DNA of 64,000 nt from Rhizobium leucaenae USDA 9039 (GTDB lineage Bacteria; Pseudomonadota; Alphaproteobacteria; Rhizobiales; Rhizobiaceae): positions 310,001-374,000 of the forward strand of contig NZ_AUFB01000003.1 of the NCBI RefSeq assembly GCF_000426285.1. The letters are read 5' to 3'. The translations under genes and the position numbers were made by a program. Shown here one piece after another: positions 6,984 through 16,600 of the stretch (position 1 is its first letter; the number at the start of each line of letters is the position of its first letter). Under the pieces are notes generated by a model. The model was not told the origin of the DNA. It saw only the letters and a list, made by a program, of their open reading frames with translations, and did no database searches.

Positions 6984-9581
6984 ATGCCGTGCGCCCGGTA
7001 TGCACTTTCTACGAACACTGAAGCCGTTGATCGCGCTTCCTATCTCTCGCATTTCGACTACATTTGCCCCGTGGACCAGATCGATTCCGAGCGCCGCCTT
7101 ACACTTCTTCCCCCTTTCATCCGCTGGTTTGCGGAAAAAGGGTGGCAGCCGCGTGCCCATCAGCTTGAGTTGCTGGCCCGTGCCGAGGCCGGCGAAAGCA
7201 CGTTGCTGATCGCGCCGACCGGCGCCGGCAAGACGCTGGCCGGGTTTCTTCCCTCGCTCACCGATCTGACCCGGCGCGGCAAGATGCCGCCGGGCTCGGC
7301 CTTCACCGGCATCCACACGCTCTACGTCTCGCCGCTAAAGGCGCTGGCTGTCGATATCGAGCGCAATCTGATGAAGCCTGTCACGGAAATGGGCCTGCCG
7401 GTCTCCGTCGAAAACCGCACCGGCGATACGCCTGCCGGCAAGCGGCAACGCCAGAAGCTCAATCCGCCGGACATTTTGCTGACGACGCCGGAGCAGGTGG
7501 CCTTGCTGCTCGCCAACCACGAAGCCGAACGCTTCTTCAAGGATTTGAAATACATCGTCCTTGACGAGCTGCATTCCCTCGTAACGTCGAAGCGCGGCCA
7601 TATGCTTTCGCTCGGCCTTGCGCGCCTGCGCAAGCTTGCGCCCAATCTGCAAACCATCGGTCTGTCGGCGACGGTTGCCGAGCCGATGGACCTGCAGAAA
7701 TGGCTGGTGGCGCAGGAGGAGGGGGCGGCGCGGCATGCCGGCCTCGTGATGGTCGATGGTGGCGCCAAGCCGGATATTTCCATTCTGAAGACCGAGGAAC
7801 ATATTCCCTGGTCCGGCCACTCCGCCAAATACGCCATTCCCGATATCTATCGCGAATTGAAAGAGCACCGGACGACGCTGCTCTTCGTTAATACGCGCTC
7901 GCAGGCGGAAATGCTGTTCCAGGAACTATGGTCGGCAAACGACGACAATCTGCCGATCGCGCTGCATCACGGCTCGCTCGATGTCGGGCAGCGCCGCAGG
8001 GTCGAAGCCGCCATGGCGGCCAATAAGCTGCGCGCCGTCGTCGCCACCTCGACGCTCGATCTCGGCATAGACTGGGGGGATGTCGATCTCGTCATCCATG
8101 TCGGCGCCCCGAAAGGCGCATCGCGCCTTGCCCAACGCATCGGCCGAGCCAACCACCGCATGGACGAGCCGTCGAAGGCGATCCTCGTGCCGGCCAATCG
8201 TTTCGAGGTAATGGAATGCCAGGCAGCGCTCGACGCCAATTATATCGGCGCGCAGGATACGCCGCCGGTCGGTGCCGGCGCGCTCGACGTCCTTGCCCAA
8301 CATATTCTCGGCATGGCCTGTGCGGAACCTTTCGACATGCTGGAGCTCTATGACGAGGTTCGCGGCGCTTCGCCCTATGCCGACCTATCCTGGGAAACGT
8401 TCGAGCGCATCGTCGATTTCGTCGCCACCGGCGGCTATGCCTTGCGCACCTACGAGCGTTATGCCCGCATCCGCAAGACGCCGGAAGGCCGCTGGCGTGT
8501 CTCCAATCCGCAGGTGGCACAGCAATATCGCCTGAATCTCGGCACCATCGTTGAGGAGGCGATGCTGAACATTCGGCTGGTCAAACGCAATGCGCTGGGC
8601 TCGCTTGGTCGCGGTGGCGCTCCCCTTGGCAAAGTCGAAGAGTATTTTCTCGAACAGCTTTCGCCCGGCGACACCTTTCGCTTTTCTGGCAGGGTGCTCC
8701 GTTTCGAGGGCATCCGCGAGAATGAATGCCTGGCCTCGCAGACCTTCTCCATGGATGCGAAAATCCCGTCCTACGCGGGCGGCAAGTTTCCGCTGTCCAC
8801 CTACCTTGCCGATCAGGTGCGCATGATGATCGACGATCCCGATCGCCGTCATCGTCTGCCGGATCAGGTGCGCGACTGGTTGGAGCTGCAGAAAGACAGG
8901 TCGCTCCTGCCGAAGCGCGACGAGTTTCTGATCGAGACCTTTCCGCGTGGCAGCCGCGCCTACATGGTCGCCTATCCTTTCGAAGGACGGCTGGCGCACC
9001 AGACGCTCGGCATGCTGCTGACGCGGCGGCTCGAGCGGGCCGGTGCAAAGCCGATGGGCTTCATCGCCACGGATTATTCGCTCGGCATTTGGGGCCTGGA
9101 GGATATGAGCCTGATGATTGCCGATGGCCGCCTCAGCCTTTCCGATCTCTTTGACGAGGACATGCTCGGTGACGATCTCGAAGCCTGGCTCGATGAATCC
9201 TTCCTGCTGAAGCGCACCTTCCGCAATTGCGCCATCATTGCCGGTTTGATCGAGCGCCGCCACCCCGGCAAGGAAAAAACCGGACGGCAGATGACGGTCT
9301 CAGCCGATCTGATCTATGACGTGCTGCGCGGCCACGAGCCGGATCATATCCTGCTGCAGGCGACGCGGCGGGATGCAGCCACCGGTCTTTTGGAAATTGG
9401 CCGCCTTGGGGATATGCTAAAGCGAATCAAAGGGCACATCACCCATCGCGCGCTGGATCATATCTCGCCGCTTGCCGTGCCGGTGATGCTGGAAATCGGC
9501 AAGGTGCCGGTGCCGGGCGAGGCGCATGATGTGGTGCTGGCGGAAGCGGCTGACGATCTGATCCGCGAGGCCATGGAATGA
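6984..9581 (+). CDS. Ligase-associated DNA damage response DEXH-box helicase (Lhr-like)
   Basis: Superfamily 2 DNA helicase, about 865 residues, of the Lhr-related group that co-occurs with a bacterial ATP-dependent DNA ligase. Walker A (APTGAGKT) is near residue 77, the DELH box near 194, GLSAT follows, and the C-terminal helicase motif TSTLDLGIDWGDVD with QRIGRANHR is intact. Beyond residue ~430 is the Lhr winged-helix/core region. Start is uncertain: the ATG at 6984 has GGAG eight bases upstream, but conserved sequence begins near a GTG at 7071. Followed 32 bases later by pdeM, its usual partner. The ligase and exonuclease of the set are not in this window. Confidence 0.9.
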   Translation: MPCARYALSTNTEAVDRASYLSHFDYICPVDQIDSERRLTLLPPFIRWFAEKGWQPRAHQLELLARAEAGESTLLIAPTGAGKTLAGFLPSLTDLTRRGKMPPGSAFTGIHTLYVSPLKALAVDIERNLMKPVTEMGLPVSVENRTGDTPAGKRQRQKLNPPDILLTTPEQVALLLANHEAERFFKDLKYIVLDELHSLVTSKRGHMLSLGLARLRKLAPNLQTIGLSATVAEPMDLQKWLVAQEEGAARHAGLVMVDGGAKPDISILKTEEHIPWSGHSAKYAIPDIYRELKEHRTTLLFVNTRSQAEMLFQELWSANDDNLPIALHHGSLDVGQRRRVEAAMAANKLRAVVATSTLDLGIDWGDVDLVIHVGAPKGASRLAQRIGRANHRMDEPSKAILVPANRFEVMECQAALDANYIGAQDTPPVGAGALDVLAQHILGMACAEPFDMLELYDEVRGASPYADLSWETFERIVDFVATGGYALRTYERYARIRKTPEGRWRVSNPQVAQQYRLNLGTIVEEAMLNIRLVKRNALGSLGRGGAPLGKVEEYFLEQLSPGDTFRFSGRVLRFEGIRENECLASQTFSMDAKIPSYAGGKFPLSTYLADQVRMMIDDPDRRHRLPDQVRDWLELQKDRSLLPKRDEFLIETFPRGSRAYMVAYPFEGRLAHQTLGMLLTRRLERAGAKPMGFIATDYSLGIWGLEDMSLMIADGRLSLSDLFDEDMLGDDLEAWLDESFLLKRTFRNCAIIAGLIERRHPGKEKTGRQMTVSADLIYDVLRGHEPDHILLQATRRDAATGLLEIGRLGDMLKRIKGHITHRALDHISPLAVPVMLEIGKVPVPGEAHDVVLAEAADDLIREAME

Positions 9582-9613
9582 GCATGCCAAACGGATGAGG
9601 GCAGACCAAGTTG

Positions 9614-10354
9614 ATGAACCGCCTGGCGCTTGCGCGAGAGATGAACGGCCAAGTGAGGAACGGATTGACGCCTGCATCGGGCGTCGAAACCGCCGTTCAT
9701 GGCGTCGCCGCCGTCTGCGATCCCCTTGGCGCGCTTTATCTGCCGGATGACGGCATCCTCGTCGTTTCCGATCTGCATCTGGAAAAGGGAGCCGCCTTTG
9801 CACGGCGCGGCATGCTGCTGCCGCCTTACGATACGCTGGCGACGCTGACCGTGCTTGCAGCCGTCATTTCCCGCTACGATCCAAAGCTCGTCGTCTCGCT
9901 CGGGGACAATTTCCATGACCGTGTGGGCTCCAAGCACCTGCCGGAAGAATTCCGCAGCCTGATCGTCAACATGGCGCGCGGCCGCGAATGGATCTGGATC
10001 AACGGCAATCACGATCCGGATGGCACGGTCGATCTGCCCGGTCGCTCTGTCGATGAGATGCATTATGGCGGATTGACCTTCCGCCACGAACCGAAGGGCG
10101 GTCAGCAGGCCGGCGAGATCGCCGGCCATCTGCATCCTTCCGCCACCGTCCGCCGCCGCGATAAATCCGTCCGCCGCCCGTGCTTTGCCAGCGACGGCGC
10201 CCGCCTGCTGATGCCCGCTTTCGGCATCATGACCGGCGGGCTCGACCTGCGCCACAAGGCCATGGCCGGACTATTCGACCACGAAAGCCTCATCGCTCAT
10301 GTCCTCGGTCGCGACCGAATCTATTCGGTACGCTTCGGCAATCTCTCGGCCTAA
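9614..10354 (+). CDS. pdeM: Ligase-associated DNA damage response endonuclease PdeM
   Basis: 246-residue calcineurin-like metallophosphoesterase. Metal-binding motifs are all present: SDLHLEKG, GDNFHD, NGNHD and a C-terminal GHLHP. The family (PdeM) is found next to the Lhr-like helicase in a four-gene DNA repair set and is predicted to cut DNA using two metal ions. A TTG lies immediately before the ATG; the ATG at 9614 is used. The gene overlaps the convergent reductase gene by four bases at its stop. Confidence 0.9.
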   Translation: MNRLALAREMNGQVRNGLTPASGVETAVHGVAAVCDPLGALYLPDDGILVVSDLHLEKGAAFARRGMLLPPYDTLATLTVLAAVISRYDPKLVVSLGDNFHDRVGSKHLPEEFRSLIVNMARGREWIWINGNHDPDGTVDLPGRSVDEMHYGGLTFRHEPKGGQQAGEIAGHLHPSATVRRRDKSVRRPCFASDGARLLMPAFGIMTGGLDLRHKAMAGLFDHESLIAHVLGRDRIYSVRFGNLSA

Positions 10355-10911
10355 GCTGCTTTTGAAGGCTCGTAGCGCAGGATCACCGCGCCGGTCTTCA
10401 GGGGCGTGGCTTCGAGCAGCTTCATCGGAATCCGCTCCGCCGCCGGCTTGAAATGCGGGTTGCCCGCGCCGAGGATGACGGGAACGAGGCAGAGGCGGAT
10501 TTCGTCCACCAGTCCCGCTTTCAGCAGCGTATCCGTCACTTCGGCGCTGCCGAAGACGAACATGGTCTTACCCGGCTCTTCCTTCAGTTTCCTGACGTCG
10601 GCGACGATGTCGCGAACGACCCGGGTATTGTTCCAGTCTGCCTTGTCCATCGTCCGCGATGCTGCGATCTTGGCTATGCCGTTCATATAGGCGGCGATTT
10701 CGGGTGTCTCCGGCGCCGTCTGCCAGTAGGCAGCCATGCCTTCATAGGTCTTGCGGCCGAAGATCAGCAGATCGCCCTCCTTGCCGAGTTCGGTCGCGTA
10801 GTGCTCCAGCTCGTCGCCCCAGGCGAGCATATGGAAGTCAAGGTCCCAGGGTTTCGGTCCCTCGAAATAACCGTCAAGCGTCATGAGATTCCAGACAACA
10901 AGCTTTCTCAT
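10351..10911 (-). CDS. Dihydrofolate reductase family protein (RibD C-terminal-like)
   Basis: 186-residue reductase-fold protein starting MRKLVVWNLMTLDGYFEGP, which is typical of the YyaP/YwjB-type DHFR-like family. Further signatures are LLIFGRKTYEGMAAYW, the NADPH-binding strand TMFVFGSAEVTDTLL, and IRLCLVPVILGAG. It is not folate-pathway FolA; the substrate is unknown. The ATG at 10911 is used because the 12 upstream residues are non-conserved and the next ATG overlaps the promoter. It is transcribed divergently from an HxlR regulator, a frequent pairing, which suggests it is that regulator's target. Confidence 0.85.
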   Translation of the reverse strand: MRKLVVWNLMTLDGYFEGPKPWDLDFHMLAWGDELEHYATELGKEGDLLIFGRKTYEGMAAYWQTAPETPEIAAYMNGIAKIAASRTMDKADWNNTRVVRDIVADVRKLKEEPGKTMFVFGSAEVTDTLLKAGLVDEIRLCLVPVILGAGNPHFKPAAERIPMKLLEATPLKTGAVILRYEPSKAA

Positions 10912-10951
10912 CGGTCTCCTCCTTTGCGATAACCGTATCATAATCAAAACT

Positions 10952-10968
10952 GGTTGCGAAAAGCAATC
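10952..10968. promoter_or_regulatory. Candidate HxlR operator
   Basis: GGTTGC and GCAATC form an imperfect inverted repeat (five of six positions) separated by GAAAA, midway between the divergent reductase and HxlR genes. Placement suggests HxlR binding; not consensus-checked. Confidence 0.35.
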
Positions 10969-11022
10969 GGTTGAAAATTAGCTTGACTGGTGGCAAAGTG
11001 CAAGCAGTTTTTGGAGATTTCT

Positions 11023-11526
11023 ATGGACGCGCTCAATCGCTCCGGCTGTCCGATCAATCTCACCCTGGAAATCCTGGGTGATCGTTGGAGCCTGATCATC
11101 ATCAGGGACATCATGTTCGGCAATCGCCGGCATTTTCGCGAGCTTCTGCAGAACTCGGAGGAGGGGATTGCCTCCAACATCCTTGCTGACCGGCTGAAGC
11201 GGCTGGTCGAGCGCGGGCTTTTGACCCGCGACGACGATCCGACCCATAAGCAGAAGGCCGTCTATAGCCTCACCGAAATGGCGATCGACCTCGTGCCGCT
11301 CTTTGCCCACATGGGTGCATGGGGCCGCAAGCATCTGCCGGTTTCGGAGGAGCTGTCGATCCGGGCGGAGCTGCTGGAAGATGGCGGGCCGAAGCTTTGG
11401 GAGGATTTCATGGAAGAGCTGCGGGCGAAGCACCTCGGCAAGGTCTTGCCGCCGGGAACGCCGTCGGTGCTCGGTCGGCTGACGGAAGCCTATTTGAACG
11501 TGGTGGAGCGGAAGAAGAGCGCTTGA
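11023..11526 (+). CDS. HxlR family transcriptional regulator
   Basis: 167-residue winged-helix regulator. It begins MDALNRSGCPINLTLEILGD; the conserved Cys near residue 8 followed by the RWSLIIIRDIMFGNRRHFREL helix is the HxlR/MarR-like hallmark. The sequence GIASNILADRLKRLVERGLL is the recognition helix and wing. The ATG has GGAG eight bases upstream; a GTG at 10990 is less likely. Some HxlR proteins sense electrophiles or quinones through that cysteine, which is possible here. It is divergent from the DHFR-like gene, and its stop abuts that of the convergent TIGR02186 gene. Confidence 0.88.
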   Translation: MDALNRSGCPINLTLEILGDRWSLIIIRDIMFGNRRHFRELLQNSEEGIASNILADRLKRLVERGLLTRDDDPTHKQKAVYSLTEMAIDLVPLFAHMGAWGRKHLPVSEELSIRAELLEDGGPKLWEDFMEELRAKHLGKVLPPGTPSVLGRLTEAYLNVVERKKSA

Positions 11527-12336
11527 TCAGCTCTTCCGGAACACGAAGCTCGCCGTCCATCCGGTAATCACCGCCAGCAGCACCGAAAACGCGCCATAGG
11601 CGATAGGGCGTTCATGGGCGGCATCGGTGATCGTCTGCTCGATGCCGGTCTTGATGACGCGCAGCGGTAGGGATTTTTCGGTCAGGAATTTGCCGCTCTT
11701 GAAGAGAAAGGCGCGTACGGTATGCACGCCGTTCGGGACGTCCGCAGGCAACCTTAGCGTTGCCTTGAACAGGCTGGAACTGACGAAGCGTACGCCGGCC
11801 GGGTCGCTCTCGTAAAGGCCGCCGCTCTGCTGCAGCCGCCGAAAAGCCTGTCGGAATTCCGGCACGTCGGCGCCATTGCCGACGAAACCGACGGGGGTTA
11901 GCTGAATATGATCCATGCCGATGCCGCGGTCGTTCAGCTCCAACGGCGCGGTGATGTAGTCGACGGCGCGTGTGCTCGACAGGGAATAGGCCTGCGGCAC
12001 ATGCTCGAAAGTCATCGAGCGGGTATTGACCCAAATGCCGAAGACCCGTTCCTTCTTGCGCACGGTGGCGTTTTCGCGAGGCCCCTCCAGCACGACGACG
12101 ATGTCGTATTGCCCGATGGCCAAAAGTAACTGGTCGGTATTGGAAAGCGCGCCGAAGATCGTCAGATCCGCGCCGGTGAAATCGGAGGTAATGGCGATTT
12201 CGCCGGTCGAGGTGCCGATCTCCATCGTCTCGCGTGCCGTCGTGGAGGTCGTCGGCTGGTCGAGCAGCACCTGTGCGTTCGCGCTCAATGGCGCAAGCAG
12301 GAGAGCGGCTGCGAGAATCGGGCCAAAACGTCTCAT
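11527..12336 (-). CDS. TIGR02186 family protein (exported, C-terminally anchored)
   Basis: 269-residue protein with a clear signal peptide (MRRFGPILAAALLLAPLSANA, cleavage near residue 22) and a hydrophobic C-terminal anchor (YGAFSVLLAVITGWTASFVF) ending in RKS. Between them is a beta-rich periplasmic domain. It resembles the alphaproteobacterial family TIGR02186, of unknown function, usually encoded beside a TauE/SafE-type transporter, as here. The start codon overlaps the stop of that transporter gene in an ATGA arrangement, so translation is likely coupled. A much longer open frame runs upstream through the transporter gene but is a shadow. Confidence 0.85.
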   Translation of the reverse strand: MRRFGPILAAALLLAPLSANAQVLLDQPTTSTTARETMEIGTSTGEIAITSDFTGADLTIFGALSNTDQLLLAIGQYDIVVVLEGPRENATVRKKERVFGIWVNTRSMTFEHVPQAYSLSSTRAVDYITAPLELNDRGIGMDHIQLTPVGFVGNGADVPEFRQAFRRLQQSGGLYESDPAGVRFVSSSLFKATLRLPADVPNGVHTVRAFLFKSGKFLTEKSLPLRVIKTGIEQTITDAAHERPIAYGAFSVLLAVITGWTASFVFRKS

Positions 12337-13259
12337 CGGCCTGCTCCTTCGAGCACGACGGAATAGATATCGGCCGGCGTGACCACCAGCGCAATCGCCA
12401 GGCGCAAGCCGACGGCAAGGACGAGCAGGCCGAGCAGGGCGCGCAATTGCTCGCCGCGCAGCTTCTGGCCGACGCGCACGCCGTATTGTGCGCCGACGAC
12501 GCCCGCCACCATCAGTAGGAAGGCCAGCACGATATCGACGGAATAGTTGGTCGCGGCCTGAACGACAGTCGTGTAGGCGGTGACGAAGATGATCTGGAAC
12601 AGCGAGGTGCCGACCACGACATTGGTCGGAATGCGCAGCAGGTAGATCATCGCCGGTACCATGATGAAGCCGCCGCCGACGCCCATGACCGATGTCAGAA
12701 TGCCGATGCCGAAACCTAGGCCGATTACCGGAATGACGCTGAGATAGATCTTCGATTTCTTGAAGCGCATCTTCAGCGGCAGGCGGTGCACCCAACTGTG
12801 ATGACCCGGCTTGCGGGGCGCGGCCGGCTCGTTGCGGGCAGCACGGCGCATCGCATTGAGGCTCTCCCACAGCATCAACCCGCCGATGGTGCCGAGAAAG
12901 ACGACGTAGAGCAGGGAGATGAAGAGATCGAGCTGGCCGATGCGTCTCAGCAGCGAGAAGATCCAGATGCCGACGGTGGCGCCGGTAAGACCGCCGATCA
13001 GCAGCACCGTGCCGAGCTTCATGTCCAGCGTGCCGCGACGAAAATGCGTGATAGCGCCGGAAATCGAGGAGGCGACGACCTGGTTGGCGCCGGTGGCGAC
13101 GGCGACAACGGGCGGGATGTTGTAGAAGATCAGAAGCGGCGTGATCAGAAAGCCGCCGCCAACGCCGAACATGCCGGAGAGAAACCCAACGGCTGCGCCC
13201 ATGCCGAGAATAATGAAGATATTCACCGACAGTTCTGCGATCGGCAGATAGATCGTCAC
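12333..13259 (-). CDS. TSUP (TauE/SafE) family sulfite/organosulfonate exporter
   Basis: 308-residue membrane permease with about eight hydrophobic segments in two halves. The duplicated family motif is visible as GMFGVGGGFLITPLL near residue 29 and SVMGVGGGFIMVPAM in the second half. The first half continues GANQVVASSISGAITHFRRG. The start codon is GTG at 13259. Members export sulfite, sulfoacetate or related anions; the actual substrate here is not known. It overlaps the downstream TIGR02186 gene by four bases, which suggests the periplasmic protein works with the exporter. Confidence 0.9.
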   Translation of the reverse strand: MTIYLPIAELSVNIFIILGMGAAVGFLSGMFGVGGGFLITPLLIFYNIPPVVAVATGANQVVASSISGAITHFRRGTLDMKLGTVLLIGGLTGATVGIWIFSLLRRIGQLDLFISLLYVVFLGTIGGLMLWESLNAMRRAARNEPAAPRKPGHHSWVHRLPLKMRFKKSKIYLSVIPVIGLGFGIGILTSVMGVGGGFIMVPAMIYLLRIPTNVVVGTSLFQIIFVTAYTTVVQAATNYSVDIVLAFLLMVAGVVGAQYGVRVGQKLRGEQLRALLGLLVLAVGLRLAIALVVTPADIYSVVLEGAGR

Positions 13260-13630
13260 GGTCTGATCCCAGTTGCAGCTATCCGAGCGTAGGCGACCGG
13301 ATGCCTATGAACAATTTCCCCTTTAAACAGACGATTCTAATCTGAAATGATTGCCAGAGCCTTAGGAAAAATCATGGCGTCTTTCAGCGATCGAATTCGT
13401 CATTCCACTCTAATGCGGCATTTTCCGCGATTGTGTGACGAATTTCGTCGTAAGGCAAAGCCGGCGCGAAACCGTTGGTTATCGCCGGCAATACGCTCAT
13501 TGTGACGATGATCTAATCGGGCCGATTGGCGCCCGCAAAGCAAAACGAGCCTTCGCCGATGTTGCTGCGATTATGCACCGCGACGGCGGTATGCCCGAAG
13601 GCTTCATCGATCCGAAATGAAACCTTGGAG
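13260..13630. other. Intergenic region with stem-loops
   Basis: No convincing gene. A palindrome GACGAATTTCGTC lies at 13437-13449. A strong nested stem-loop lies at 13460-13489 (GCCGGCG pairing with CGCCGGC, and AACC with GGTT inside). Read on the minus strand the stem is followed by TTTGCC, so it may end the podJ-like transcript. A 61-codon frame at 13435-13620 crosses both structures and is not supported. Confidence 0.5.
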
Positions 13631-16600
13631 CTATTTGTTGCGGGCCAGAAGTTCCTTGACGACCTGATTGCTCACCCGGCCGTCCTGCGGCAGGCCGACC
13701 GATTTCTGGAAGCTCTTCAGCGCGGCGACGGTCTTCCCGCCCATATTGCCGTCCGGCGGCCCGGCGTCGAAGCCGTTGTTGTTAAGGATCGCCTGGATGT
13801 TGCGGATCGCCTTCTTCATGTCGATCGAGGCGGTGTTGACGCCTTTGCCGGTCGTCCATTCCTCGGGGATTGTCGTACCGTTCGCCTTGGCGTCCAACGG
13901 TTGCGCCTTCCAGAGATCGACCTTGGCGCGAGCGCTTTCGAGTTCGTCCTGCTTCATGGCGTTCGCCACTTCGTCGCGCTTCTGCGAGGCATCCTTGTCG
14001 CCACCCTTGGCGGCGATCGCGAACCATTTGTAGGATTCCTGCAGGTCCTGCTTCACGCCGTTGCCGCGCGCATAGAGAATGGCGAGGTTGAACTGGCTGT
14101 CGGACACGCCGAGATTGGCTGCCTTGATGAACCAGTTCGCCGCCGTCGGATAGTCCTGCGGGCCGGCAGCACCGGAAGCATAGAGGACGGCAAGATTGTG
14201 CATGGCGCTGGCATTGCCCTGTTTGGCGGCCTGCTCGTAATAGTCTTTGGCCTTGGTGAGATCGCGCTCGAGGCCATTGCCCTTCTCATACATGCTGGCG
14301 AGCCGGTACTGGGCCGGCGCGAAGCCCTTATCGGCGGAAAGCTGATACCAGTTCGCTGCCTGCTTGAGATCGGCCGCAACGCCGCGGCCATCGGTGTAGC
14401 GTACGCCGATTTCGAATAGAGCGACGGGATCGCCGGATTTGGCGGCGGCAACGAGCGTCGGCGGCTGGATGCCGTCAGGCACGGTGATGGCGGCGGTCGG
14501 TGCGGATGCCTGTGTCGCAGCCGCTACCGGGGTAGCCGTGGCATTGGCAGGCACGAAGGCTGCGGTTTGCTGGGCCGGCGCGGCACTGCCGGCTGGCGCG
14601 AGCGTTTCGCTGGCCTCGCTGCCATCGAGGGTGGCGGCGGTCGTCAGATGATCGTTCGTCGGAGAAGTGGCCGGATTTGTCGGCGCCGCAGAGGACTGCG
14701 CGGTTGCTGCGGCATCGACAGCCGGTGCTTCTGTGGCCGGCGCCTGCGTGGCGGGCGCGTTCGTTGGCGCCTGAGCGCCCAGTGCCGGCATTTGAGCTGC
14801 ATTGGCGGAGGCGCCGTTTGTCGCGCCACTTTCGGCAGTCGAGGTCAGCACCGAGACTTCCGCCGGCGGCGGCGCCTTCTGGCCGCGCGTCAGCGTATTC
14901 ACGAGCGGGAAGGCCATGATGGCGAGCAGGGCCGCGCCGATAGCGAGCAGGATCGGCCGGCGGAAGCGCGAGAATGCGCCGCGCTTCTTTTCGCCGTTTT
15001 TGGGGGCAGGCGCCGAGCGCTGCGTCTGGTCGACTTCCATAGCGGCTGCCTGAGCGGCGCGGCGGGCAGCAGCGATATAGTCGGCGCGCTCGTTTTCACT
15101 CGGCTGTTTGGTGGCGCCGTTGCGCGCGGCATTCTGGCTGGCGCGCACGCGTTCCAGGATCTTTTTGATATCGGGCGCTCCCGAGCCGGGCTCGAGCAAC
15201 TCATTGGCTTCCTCAGCCGGCATCATGTCGACCGGATCGATCGACGGCGCCTGCTCGATGACAGGCCGGTCGGGCAAGAAGATGGGTTCGGCCTTCTCGG
15301 GCATGAAGAAACGTCTGCCGAGGCTGGCGAGCAGGCTAGATTTCCCCCCCTCCTTCTTCGCCGCGGCCTTGATCTCCGCCTTGGTGACAGCTTCCACCGC
15401 TTGCGCGACGGCGACTTCCGGCGATGCCGCGGATTCGGCAGGCGCGACGGTACGGATCACCGGTCCGGCCTTGTGCGGCGCGGCCAGAGGCGCTTTCACC
15501 GTCGAGCTGTCGGCGGTAGCAAAAACATCGCTTTCGAATTTTGCGGCAGGCATCGCGGGCGCCGGCTGGCGATGTTCCATGTGGTCCAGCCGGTCGGCGA
15601 TCTGCAGCAGCGTGCCGTGCAGCGCCTCGAACGTGCGATGCGTACGCTCGTCGCTGCTGCGGCTGAGGTCTTCGAGATGGCGAAGGTCTTCGGCCAATGC
15701 CGTCATCGCAGACATGTCGGCGGCAGTCCCGCCATGGCCGAGCATGCCTTCGCGCGAATAGGCCTCGACGACCGCTTCCGCCGCATGGCGCGCGGCCTCG
15801 ATAATATACTCATCATTGGTCGCCATATAATCTTCGATCGCACTCATGCGGCGGTCGAGATCGGCGGGAATATGGTCGGCGACGGCCCGCGGTTCGTGCA
15901 TCAGCAGCGTCGAGAGATGGGCGATCTGTTCTTCGAGATTGCGCAGCGCCTGCGTATCGGTCGGCGCCGCCGCGGTGCTCGCCTCAAGCCGCATGGCGAT
16001 ATCGGAAAGACGGCCTTCCAGCCGGCGGACGGCGCCATCATCGAGATTTGCGGCCGACTGCGGCGGGTGGAAATCCATTTCGTCGATGCGCCGCGCCAGA
16101 TAATCCAGGCGCTCGGCCAGCGCATGATCGACCGAGCCCTGTTCCAGTGCGTCGATCTTGCGGGAAATATCGGCGAGATGGTTGACCAGTTCCGGCTGCG
16201 GCGCCGCCCTCTGTGAGCGCTCCATCAGATAGGAGAGCTGATCCAAGCGCTCTTCCAGCCGGGCGGCGGCCTTGGCATTGCCGAGTTCGTCGATGCGCAT
16301 TGCCAACGCTTCTAGGCGTCCGGAAAGGTCGTCCGCCGGCTGGCGCCGCGCCGCTTCGCGGCTCATCATGTCGATCTGGTCAGCGAGACCGCTGATGCGG
16401 CCTTCGAGCCGCTGCATTGCTTGATCCTGCGGCTGGATCATGCCGCCGAAGCTTTCCACGGCAGTGGCGATCGACAGCAGCTTGTTTTCCAGCGCGTGCA
16501 CGGCGGGGCTGTCGCTCATGCTGCCCAGATGCTGCTTGATATCGTCCAGGCGATAGGCGAGCGACACCAGCTCGTCCTGCAGGCCGTTCGTGTCGATCGC

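Noticed and set aside
11527..12870. 447-codon reading of the TIGR02186 gene extending into the exporter gene
   Set aside because: A signal peptide beginning at 12336 and the ATGA junction define the true start; the extension is out-of-frame exporter sequence.
13435..13620. 61-codon plus-strand frame upstream of podJ's 3' end
   Set aside because: It runs through a palindrome and a strong stem-loop, lacks a Shine-Dalgarno, and has no recognisable product.
14567..16216. 549-codon plus-strand frame inside the podJ-like gene
   Set aside because: Antisense to a protein with clear coiled-coil, Sel1 and peptidoglycan-binding domains; the product is arginine/glycine-rich and unlike any family I know.
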